DNA of 5,728 nt, from positions 1 to 5,728 of the forward strand of contig CAIVGD010000399.1 in NCBI GenBank assembly GCA_903905395.1, written 5' to 3'. The DNA comes from an uncultured Verrucomicrobiota bacterium (lineage in GTDB: Bacteria; Verrucomicrobiota; Verrucomicrobiia; Methylacidiphilales; Verrucolacustridaceae). The translations under genes were made by a program, and so were the position numbers. This document shows positions 1-5,728 of the stretch, one piece after another. Positions within the stretch are counted from its first letter, which is position 1. Each line of letters starts with the position of its first letter. The notes beneath the pieces were generated by a model. That model searched no databases and had not been told where the DNA came from. It saw nothing but the letters and a program-made list of their open reading frames with translations.

Positions 1-1731
1 CTGACGTCCGTGACAATTGGACACCTCAATATTATTTCCCAGGCCTTTGTCGTGATGATTCTGGGGTTGGGAATCGATTTTGGCATCCAGTTCCTTGGAC
101 GTTACGAAGAGGAGTTGAGTGCCGGCAAAAGTTCGGCCGAAGCGGTGGAAACCACCATGTTCACGACCGGCAAGGCCCTGCTCACTGGGGGAGGAACTAC
201 GGCGGTGGCTTTTTTTGCCATGTGTTTCAATGATTTTACGGGACTGACGGAGCTGGGTTGGATCGCGGGCACCGGGGTTCTCCTCGCCTTGGTGGCCAGT
301 CTTTCCACGCTGCCTGCGCTTCTCTTGTGGCGGGACCAGAAAGGAAATGTGGCGGTGGGGAAAAGGCTCAAGTTTGGCTATGGGGGAGCTTTCGATCGAA
401 GGCTGACCTTCCATCCTTATCTCGCCCTTCTCGTCGCCGTCGGAGTGAGTTTGCTCGCTTGGAAACAATGCAAAAAAATAACCTTCGACCATAATCTGCT
501 GCACCTGCAGAACCCCAAAATGGAGTCGGTCCAGCTCACTCGCGAGCTTCTCGATACGGGCAAGGGTTCCGTCATTTATGGAGTCGTGGTGGCAGATAAT
601 GTCCAGCAAGCCGATGAATTGGCCGACAAGATCCGGGAACTGCCGACGGTTAGCAAAGTACGCACTTTGGGGGATTTGGTCCCTCGGAATCAAACAAACA
701 GGATGAGTGAGGTGAATCGCATTGCGAAGGTGGCTGGAGATATCTCTCTGGGTTCGGGGATTGGGCAAGCCGTGGATGTGGCGAAGGCCAAAAAGGATCT
801 GGAGTTTCTCCTCGAATCGTCCCAAGAGGGGGCGAAACAGGCGAAGCAGTACATCGGGCTCTCTGGTCGGGCGCGGCAGGCGGTGGAGACTTTTGAAAAA
901 ATGATTCCTCCGCTGGAAAGAGCCGTGGCGGCTTTGGATAAACTCAGCCCCGATGAAGCCAAAGCCCGGTTGGATCGGCATCAGGTGAAGCTGGTCGGTT
1001 CGATTGCGCAGAATCTGAGTTGGCTGAAAACCCAGCGGGGGAACCGTCCTTTGACGGTGGAGGATCTTCCGCCTCAGTTGAAACAGCGTTATCTCTCGAA
1101 AAACGGGAAAGTTCTCATTGAGGTGGAGCCTTCTGTGGACGTCTGGGAGCGGAAAAACAACGAGGATTTTGTGAGCCAACTGCAGAAGGTCGCGCCTGAA
1201 GCCACCGGAACACCGGTGATGAATCTGGAGTATATCGATCTGCTCAAGAAAAGTTATGTGGAAGCCTCGTTCTACGCCGCTGGGGTGATCATTTTTCTGA
1301 TCCTGGTTTTATTCCGGCGGATCGACGATCTGCTGCTGACCCTCCTGCCCTTGGGGATGGGGATTTTATGGATGTTCGGCATTCTGGGTTTCTTGGGCAT
1401 TCAGTTGAATCCAGCAAACATCGTGACTCTGCCTATGATTTTGGGAATCGGGGTGGCGTATGGCGTCTATGTGGTGGACCGCTATGACGAAGAAAAGAAA
1501 GTAAGAATCTTTGAGTCGAGCACCGGCAAGGCCGTGATTCTCTCGGCGTTGACCACTCTTTTTGGATTCGGTTCCATGCTCACGGGTCAGTATCGAGGGC
1601 TGGTTAGTCTGGGACTGGTCATGAGTCTGGGAGTCATCTGCACCCTGATCTGTGCGATGGGGATCCTGCCGCAGATTCTCGCGATCAAGGACAAGGGGGC
1701 GGGGGAGGAAGAGCGGGATCCCGGTCCGTAG
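1..1731 (+). CDS. MMPL/RND-family inner-membrane transporter, HpnN-like (5' end outside window)
   Basis: The reading frame is open from base 1, so the N-terminus is missing; the GTG at base 10 lies inside a membrane helix and is not a credible start. The visible 576 residues hold the end of the first RND half and all of the second. TM4 carries GLGIDFGIQ (about residues 22-30), with the Asp typical of the proton-relay helix. TM5 and TM6 follow (about 60-110), then TM7 (about 140-157). A large periplasmic domain (about 160-425) is helix-rich and polar in its middle, and TM8-TM12 run from about 425 to 563. The matching helix in the second half reads GIGVAYGVYVVDRY, with Ala where the first half has Asp, so the halves are asymmetric. 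The FDHNLLHLQNPKMESV stretch after TM7 resembles the hopanoid-associated HpnN transporters, which move hopanoids or other lipids to the outer membrane. That substrate is inferred by resemblance only, and no hopanoid gene is visible. The C-terminal tail is short and charged. The stop is 6 bases from that of the converging aminotransferase. Confidence 0.85.
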   Translation: MTSVTIGHLNIISQAFVVMILGLGIDFGIQFLGRYEEELSAGKSSAEAVETTMFTTGKALLTGGGTTAVAFFAMCFNDFTGLTELGWIAGTGVLLALVASLSTLPALLLWRDQKGNVAVGKRLKFGYGGAFDRRLTFHPYLALLVAVGVSLLAWKQCKKITFDHNLLHLQNPKMESVQLTRELLDTGKGSVIYGVVVADNVQQADELADKIRELPTVSKVRTLGDLVPRNQTNRMSEVNRIAKVAGDISLGSGIGQAVDVAKAKKDLEFLLESSQEGAKQAKQYIGLSGRARQAVETFEKMIPPLERAVAALDKLSPDEAKARLDRHQVKLVGSIAQNLSWLKTQRGNRPLTVEDLPPQLKQRYLSKNGKVLIEVEPSVDVWERKNNEDFVSQLQKVAPEATGTPVMNLEYIDLLKKSYVEASFYAAGVIIFLILVLFRRIDDLLLTLLPLGMGILWMFGILGFLGIQLNPANIVTLPMILGIGVAYGVYVVDRYDEEKKVRIFESSTGKAVILSALTTLFGFGSMLTGQYRGLVSLGLVMSLGVICTLICAMGILPQILAIKDKGAGEEERDPGP

Positions 1732-1737
1732 GCGGAA

Positions 1738-2976
1738 TTAGAACTGGAAGCGGTACGGCTTTAAGCGGGTGGCAAGTTCGGCGAGCACGTGGTCTTCATC
1801 TTTTTGGTCGCGGGCCGCAAAGGTAACGCTGAAGCGAACGTTCGGGCCGGCCTCGTCCCATGGGACTGTGGAAACCAGCTGTTCCTCGATGAGCCACTTC
1901 GAAAATGTCTCCGCATTTGAAAACGTCTGATTCTTCGTCCCCGTTGCGGCTTGGGGCGATTTCGTATAGAGGAAAAAGGATCCAGCGGGTTTGATCGCGG
2001 GAAAGCCGGCGGATTGGAGAACTTTTACGAGCCCGTCCATCCGGCGACTGTACTTGGCCGAGGTGTCGCGAGTGATCTGAGGAAGGGCAAGGGCGGTGGC
2101 GGAGGCGTGTTGGATGGCGAGGAACTGACCGGAATCGGTGTTGTCCTTCACATCCGCATACGCTTTGACAAGGAGGGGATGGCCCACGACGAATCCACAA
2201 CGCCACCCGGTCATATTGAAGGCCTTGCTGGTGGTGTGGAGTTCGAGCCCGACCTCTTTGGCTCCCGGGATCGAAAGGAAGCTGAGAGGCTTGCCTTCGA
2301 AAATGAGTGCGGTGTAGGCCGCGTCGTGAATCACGACTAACTCCTCTCGCTTGGCAAATTCGACCACTTGACGGAAAAAGTCCGGGGTGGCGGAAGCTCC
2401 GGTGGGATTATTGGGATAATTCAAAACGAGAACCTTGGCTTTGTCCAAAACTCCGCGCGGGATGGTATCGAGACGTGGGAGGAATTTATTGTCGGGCGTC
2501 AGCGGAAGGGAGTGCACCACCCCGCCGCAGTAGGTGGCGTGCGTGCCAAATACCGGGTAACCGGGGGTGGTCATGAGCACAACATCCCCTGGATTGATGA
2601 GGGCGGTCGGTAAAATGGAAAGCGCAGCCTTACTGCCGATCGAGTGTACGATTTCCGTGACGGGATCGGCGCTCACCCCGAAGACTTCTTTCATGTAATT
2701 GGCCGCGGCGGCAAGAAGACGGGGTCCGCCATTGTCCGCGTAGCCGCGGTTTTCAGGCATGGCGGCTTCCTTGGCGAGGCTGGCGACGACCCTGTCATCC
2801 GCCATGGAGTCGGGTTCGCCCACTCCGAAATCTAGGAGCTCTTTGTCTGGGTGGGCGGCCAGTGCGGCGCGTTTGGCCCGCTTAATTCGTTCAAACTTGT
2901 AGATTGGGGCCTCCTTGATGCCATATCCGGGACCGCCGATTCTGTGGGCGAAGAGATTGTGGAGGTAGGTAGACAT
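1738..2976 (-). CDS. dapL: PLP-dependent class I/II aminotransferase, LL-diaminopimelate aminotransferase type
   Basis: Predicted 412-residue cytoplasmic enzyme. DapL transfers an amino group from glutamate to tetrahydrodipicolinate, making LL-diaminopimelate in one step for lysine and peptidoglycan. Fold-type I landmarks are complete: YPNNPTG at residues 187-193, the cofactor Asp in HDAAY (Asp218, with Tyr221), the Schiff-base Lys251 in SKAFNMTGWR, and the substrate-carboxylate Arg381 in VRFSV. NLFAHRIGG near the N-terminus, LLDFGVGEPD and PENRGYADNG match the DapL-annotated branch rather than aspartate aminotransferases. I chose the ATG at 2976 because the family begins just before this NLFA-RIGG motif. 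An upstream in-frame ATG at 2997 adds seven residues (MATRAYK) and would overlap the panC start codon. Neither start has a strong ribosome binding site; 2976 has a weak AGAG upstream. The gene is the only minus-strand gene here, converging on the transporter and diverging from panC. Substrate is inferred; a related aminotransferase with another substrate is possible. Confidence 0.8.
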   Translation of the reverse strand: MSTYLHNLFAHRIGGPGYGIKEAPIYKFERIKRAKRAALAAHPDKELLDFGVGEPDSMADDRVVASLAKEAAMPENRGYADNGGPRLLAAAANYMKEVFGVSADPVTEIVHSIGSKAALSILPTALINPGDVVLMTTPGYPVFGTHATYCGGVVHSLPLTPDNKFLPRLDTIPRGVLDKAKVLVLNYPNNPTGASATPDFFRQVVEFAKREELVVIHDAAYTALIFEGKPLSFLSIPGAKEVGLELHTTSKAFNMTGWRCGFVVGHPLLVKAYADVKDNTDSGQFLAIQHASATALALPQITRDTSAKYSRRMDGLVKVLQSAGFPAIKPAGSFFLYTKSPQAATGTKNQTFSNAETFSKWLIEEQLVSTVPWDEAGPNVRFSVTFAARDQKDEDHVLAELATRLKPYRFQF

Positions 2977-2995
2977 TTTGTAAGCTCTGGTAGCC

Positions 2996-3784
2996 ATGAA
3001 GATTATGACAAAACCCGCTGAAATGCAAAAGGCCTCACTTGCGTGGCAGAGGCGGGGCGAATCGGTGGCCTTGGTGCCGACGATGGGAGCGTTGCATGAG
3101 GGGCATGTGGCGTTGATTCGGCGCGCGGCAAAGCTCGCCGACAGGGTTGTGGTCAGTGCGTATGTGAATCCAACTCAGTTTAATTCCAGGTTGGATTTTA
3201 AAAAATACCCGCACACCTCCGATTGGGATTTTCGATGCGCCAGGCAGGCGGGGGCAGATGTTCTTTTTCGTCCAAAAAGTTTGTATGCCAAGGATGCGTC
3301 CACCTGGGTGGAGGAGGGCGCGCGGGCGAGGGGGCGCTGTGGGGCGTGGCGGCCTGATCATTTTCGCGGAGTGGCTACAGTGGTGGTGAAGCTGTTGGGG
3401 ATTGTCCAGCCCCAGGTGGTGGTTTTTGGTGAGAAGGATCTGCAACAGTGCGAGGTGGTGGAACGAGTGGTGCGGGATCTTTTTTTACCGGTACGGATTG
3501 TGCGGCATCCCACGATCCGGGAAGCGGACGGATTGGCGCTGAGTTCGAGAAATCTCCGGCTGAATTCGATTCAACGGCGGCTGGCTGGTCGGTGGGCTGG
3601 GGCGGTGCGAGAGGCGGCTGGGTCCGGGGCGCGAGTAGGGGCGGTCAAACTGCGCGTTCTGTTACGTGGGGTTAATGGGATTAGGTTGGAGTATGCCGAG
3701 GTCGTGGAGGGTCATCTCTGTGCGGCCGCGTATGTGGGAAAGATCCGGTTGATTGACCATCGTCGTTGCAGGGAGAAGTCATGA
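2996..3784 (+). CDS. panC: Pantothenate synthetase (pantoate--beta-alanine ligase), short variant
   Basis: Predicted 262-residue cytoplasmic enzyme joining pantoate and beta-alanine with ATP to give pantothenate, the precursor of coenzyme A. The nucleotidyltransferase signature is clear: VPTMGALHEGH (Met30, His34, His37 of the HxGH motif), Gln61 in NPTQFN, FGEKDLQQ with Lys147, Asp148 and Gln151, and the KMSKS-like ALSSRN (Ser183, Ser184, Arg185). Several normally constant spots differ. RPGHFRGV is WRPDHFRGV, the usual Glu-Asp-Phe after the QF motif is LDF, and the Met-Tyr-Pro region reads SLYAKDASTW. The C-terminal domain is compact: EYAEVVEGHL runs almost directly into AAAYVGKIRLIDH, so the protein is somewhat shorter than the usual 280 or so residues. 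An in-frame TAA at 2981-2983 excludes an earlier start, and ATG 2996 is the first ATG after it. In-frame ATGs at 3005 and 3023 are less likely. No clear ribosome binding site is seen at any of the three. It heads the run with the amidase and murI. Confidence 0.9.
   Translation: MKIMTKPAEMQKASLAWQRRGESVALVPTMGALHEGHVALIRRAAKLADRVVVSAYVNPTQFNSRLDFKKYPHTSDWDFRCARQAGADVLFRPKSLYAKDASTWVEEGARARGRCGAWRPDHFRGVATVVVKLLGIVQPQVVVFGEKDLQQCEVVERVVRDLFLPVRIVRHPTIREADGLALSSRNLRLNSIQRRLAGRWAGAVREAAGSGARVGAVKLRVLLRGVNGIRLEYAEVVEGHLCAAAYVGKIRLIDHRRCREKS
3002..3029 (-). promoter_or_regulatory. Candidate sigma70-like promoter for the aminotransferase
   Basis: Read on the minus strand, TTTGCA (3029-3024) is followed after 16 bases by CATAAT (3007-3002). 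These match the -35 and -10 consensus at 4 of 6 and 5 of 6 positions. It lies inside the first codons of panC. Transcription would begin at about 2993-2997, giving a leader of about 20 bases for the start at 2976, or a leaderless message for the start at 2997. Matches of this quality occur by chance, and promoter consensus in this organism is unknown, so this is a suggestion only. Confidence 0.3.
3771..3778 (+). promoter_or_regulatory. Ribosome binding site that fixes the amidase start
   Basis: GGGAGAAG ends 2 bases before ATG 3781 and lies inside the end of panC; its GGAG core is about 5 bases from the ATG. It is the best Shine-Dalgarno sequence in the window. It supports ATG 3781 over the in-frame TTG at 3766, which would place the site inside the coding region. 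Confidence 0.7.
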
Positions 3785-5001
3785 TTCGCTGGGCGCTTCT
3801 GGGTCTTGGGTTGACGGCTTCGTTGATGGCTTCCGAGACGTGGGAGGTCGTCCGGGTGGGGCGGGTGGACTATGTTTCCTTGGAATCCTTCGTAAAGTTT
3901 TACGGATTACGAGCGCCTGTGGAGATTGAAAGCAACCGGCCTTTTGATCTGGCGTCTCCATCCGGATCGTTGCAACTCGCGGTGGATAGTCGTGAAATGA
4001 GATGGAAGGGGGTTCGGTACTGGCTCAGTCATTCCGTTCGCCAGGCGGAGGGGATGATATTGATTCCACGTGTCGATTTGGTGAAAACTTTTGATCCGCT
4101 TTTGCGTCCGAATGTTGAGATTCCGAAGCGACCTTTGCAGGGAGTGGTGGTGGATCCGGGGCATGGAGGAGGTGATGAGGGGACGAGGGCGGCGCGTGGA
4201 TTGAGTGAGAAAGTTGCCAATCTTGATGTGGCGAAGCGGTTGGTCCGGTTGCTGGACAATGCGGGGATTCCATGGGTTATGACTCGGACAAAGGATCGTT
4301 ATGTGGATCTAGCGGAACGATCGGCCCGTGCTGATGATCATCCCGGCTACATTTTTATCAGCATTCATTTTAATGAGGACTCGAGCCGGGAATCCGATGG
4401 ATGGGAAACGTACAGCCTTTCCCCTCAGTATGCTCCTTCCACATCGTCCGGCGGTTCATTTACTGGCGATGAGCAGGAGGTCTGGCTGGGGAACGAGTAC
4501 GACCACCATAACTTTCTACTCGCCCAATCGATCCACCGCGCGGTGGTGTTGGCGAAAAGCAATGCTCCTTCGGATCGGGGGGTGAAACGGGCCCGATTCA
4601 AGGTTCTGCGTTTGGCCAATTCGCCCTCGGTTTTGGTGGAAGGTGGATTTATGTCGAATCCACGGGAGGCGAGTCTTCTCCGTACGGAAACCTATCGCCA
4701 ACAGGTGGCCGATTGGCTGATGGCTGGGATTCTTGCCTACAAACGATCCCAAGAGAATCCGGAAACAGTTGCTCGGCTCAAGTTGGCGACGGCCAACACG
4801 AACACCAATGCAACGATCGGCTCCAAACCTGCGACGAAACTCGAAGAGGTTCCTGCGTTTCGTGCCAAAGCGACGAACCTGACGGTCTCGACGACCAATC
4901 GGTCCACGACCAATTCTTCTGCGGGGTCGCCTGCCGTGCCATTGGTGGTGGAACCTGAAGTCAGGAAAGCGTTGCCAGTTACGCCCGAGAAGAAAGAGTA
5001 A
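3781..5001 (+). CDS. Secreted N-acetylmuramoyl-L-alanine amidase (Amidase_3 family)
   Basis: Predicted 406-residue precursor of a zinc hydrolase that cuts the bond between N-acetylmuramic acid and the L-alanine of the stem peptide in peptidoglycan. A short signal peptide (MIRWALLGLGLTASLMA, about residues 1-17) sends it to the periplasm. An N-terminal beta-rich region (about 20-115, starting WEVVRVGRVDYVSLESFVKFYG) resembles copper-amine-oxidase-N-like wall-associated domains. The Amidase_3 catalytic domain spans about 120-325. It has zinc ligands His128 in VVDPGHGG, Glu143 in GLSEKVANLD and His196 in ISIHFNED, plus the catalytic Glu287 in LVEGGFMSN, so it looks active. The last 80 or so residues are Thr/Asn/Ser-rich and low in complexity, including a repeated TTN encoded by two copies of ACGACCAAT 15 bases apart (4891 and 4906). 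This tail may be a flexible linker or wall contact. Its ATG overlaps the panC stop as ATGA, implying translational coupling, and murI follows 4 bases after its stop. Which Ami type it equates to (AmiA, B or C) cannot be told. Confidence 0.92.
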   Translation: MIRWALLGLGLTASLMASETWEVVRVGRVDYVSLESFVKFYGLRAPVEIESNRPFDLASPSGSLQLAVDSREMRWKGVRYWLSHSVRQAEGMILIPRVDLVKTFDPLLRPNVEIPKRPLQGVVVDPGHGGGDEGTRAARGLSEKVANLDVAKRLVRLLDNAGIPWVMTRTKDRYVDLAERSARADDHPGYIFISIHFNEDSSRESDGWETYSLSPQYAPSTSSGGSFTGDEQEVWLGNEYDHHNFLLAQSIHRAVVLAKSNAPSDRGVKRARFKVLRLANSPSVLVEGGFMSNPREASLLRTETYRQQVADWLMAGILAYKRSQENPETVARLKLATANTNTNATIGSKPATKLEEVPAFRAKATNLTVSTTNRSTTNSSAGSPAVPLVVEPEVRKALPVTPEKKE

Positions 5002-5005
5002 GGCG

Positions 5006-5728
5006 ATGCCTCTAGGTGTATTTGATTCGGGAATCGGTGGGTTGACGGTGGTGAAGGAGTTGCGGGCGACGTTTCCCCGGCGGGATATTTTGTATGTGGG
5101 CGATACCGCCCGGGTTCCATACGGCAATAAGTCGGCGGAGACAGTCAAAGCCTTCAGCCGGGAAATTATTTCGTTTCTTAAAGGAAAAGGAGCGGATCGG
5201 ATTGTGGTGGCCTGCAACACGGCGTCGGCTTTGGCGGTGGAAAGTTTGCGATCGTCCGTGGGATTGCCGTTGCACGGGATGATCGAGTCGGGGGTGATTG
5301 CGGCGTTGGCGGCTGAGGGGGAAGGACCGGTGGGAGTGATTGGCACTTCGGCGACGATTTCGAGCGGGGCGTATCAGCAGGCGCTGGGCAAGGCTCGACC
5401 TGGATTGAAGGTTTTTGCCCAAGCCACGCCTCTTTTGGTTCCGCTGGTGGAGGAGGGGTGGCTGGAGGGGGAGGTGACGGAAAAGGTAGTGCGAGAGTAT
5501 TTGGAACCGCTCATGCGAGAGAAGATCCGGGTTCTGGTTTTGGGATGCACTCACTATCCGTTGCTTAAGCCGGTTTTTGCAAAGGTGCTGGGGGCGGAAG
5601 TGAAATTGGTGGATTCATCCGAGGCTTGCGCGGAATCATTGAGGGGATCGGAAGAAAAAATTTCGGAAAAGGGGAAGCTGAAGATTTTTTTAACGGATGA
5701 ACCAGGTCCGTTTCTGGGTCGGGTGGAA
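5006..5728 (+). CDS. murI: Glutamate racemase (3' end outside window)
   Basis: The first 241 residues of a cytoplasmic enzyme that interconverts L- and D-glutamate; D-glutamate is the second residue of the peptidoglycan stem peptide and is added by MurD. The signatures are GVFDSGIGGLTVVKEL with Asp7 and Ser8, YVGDTARVPYGNKS (residues 30-43), catalytic Cys70 in VVACNTASA, GVIGTSATISSGAY (110-123), and the second catalytic Cys181 in LGCTHYPLL. Family members are usually about 260-290 residues, so about 20-50 residues are probably missing off the right edge. The ATG at 5006 follows TAAGG at 4999-5003, which includes the amidase stop, with a further purine-rich stretch at 4991-4998. One oddity is that the usual VVEPGARAA-type segment reads HGMIESGVIAA (residues 90-100), with Ser for Pro. 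Both catalytic cysteines are intact, so activity is expected. Confidence 0.93.
   Translation, partial: MPLGVFDSGIGGLTVVKELRATFPRRDILYVGDTARVPYGNKSAETVKAFSREIISFLKGKGADRIVVACNTASALAVESLRSSVGLPLHGMIESGVIAALAAEGEGPVGVIGTSATISSGAYQQALGKARPGLKVFAQATPLLVPLVEEGWLEGEVTEKVVREYLEPLMREKIRVLVLGCTHYPLLKPVFAKVLGAEVKLVDSSEACAESLRGSEEKISEKGKLKIFLTDEPGPFLGRVE

Noticed and set aside
1714..1723. Perfect palindrome CGGGATCCCG at the end of the transporter gene, considered as a terminator between the convergent genes
   Set aside because: It has no loop and no T-tract on either side, and it is only 10 bases long. It is better explained as chance within coding sequence.
2957..2985. Promoter-like TTGTGG, 17 bases, GTAAGC upstream of panC
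   Set aside because: The -10 match is too poor to support a call.
3035..3445. Open frame of 136 codons on the minus strand inside panC
   Set aside because: It is antisense to clearly conserved PanC motifs, and its product is His/Pro-rich and featureless.
3480..3486. Run of seven T in panC (a similar run lies at 5685-5691 in murI), considered as slippage or a frameshift
   Set aside because: Both reading frames continue correctly through the run with conserved motifs on each side (for panC) or intact sequence to the window end (for murI).
3766..3780. Upstream TTG start for the amidase, adding five residues
   Set aside because: The strong ribosome binding site at 3771-3778 would lie inside the coding region. 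The ATG at 3781 gives a clean signal peptide and an ATGA overlap with panC.
4516..5346. Long open frame of 276 codons on the minus strand
   Set aside because: It runs antisense to the amidase and the start of murI, both of which have complete family motifs. Its translation is Arg/Pro-rich with no recognisable domain, as expected for the antisense of a GC-rich gene.
5012..5554. Open frame of 180 codons on the minus strand
   Set aside because: It lies wholly antisense to murI. Its composition is dominated by Arg, His, Gln and Pro, with no domain.

Overview
The window looks like ordinary chromosomal housekeeping DNA from a GC-rich Gram-negative bacterium. The most likely source is a member of the Verrucomicrobiota/PVC group. 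That placement is an inference. It rests on an HpnN-like RND transporter, a DapL-type aminotransferase and a pantothenate synthetase/amidase/glutamate racemase string, and no rRNA or other phylogenetic marker is present to confirm it. I see no mobile element, phage gene, CRISPR array, tRNA or rRNA.

Layout, left to right. (1) Bases 1-1731, + strand: the C-terminal part of an MMPL/RND-type inner-membrane transporter, cut by the window edge. (2) Bases 1738-2976, - strand: a PLP-dependent class I/II aminotransferase of the LL-diaminopimelate aminotransferase type. It converges on the transporter with only 6 bases between the stop codons. (3) Bases 2996-5728, + strand: a tight three-gene run of panC (pantothenate synthetase), a secreted N-acetylmuramoyl-L-alanine amidase, and murI (glutamate racemase, cut by the right edge). 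panC and the amidase overlap by ATGA, and the amidase and murI are 4 bases apart, so the three are almost certainly one transcript.

How they fit together: three of the five genes concern peptidoglycan. DapL would supply meso-diaminopimelate precursor, MurI supplies D-glutamate, and the amidase trims the stem peptide from the finished wall. PanC supplies pantothenate for coenzyme A. The aminotransferase and panC are divergent and almost back to back: their start codons are 19 bases apart, or overlap if the longer aminotransferase start is used. Each promoter must therefore lie at least partly inside the opposite gene.

The window has essentially no non-coding DNA. No gap exceeds 19 bases, there is no visible intrinsic terminator, and there is one candidate promoter. 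I found no convincing undescribed system. The points most worth a second look are the compressed divergent promoter region, a divergent and shortened PanC, and a G-over-C excess on the + strand that persists through the minus-strand gene.
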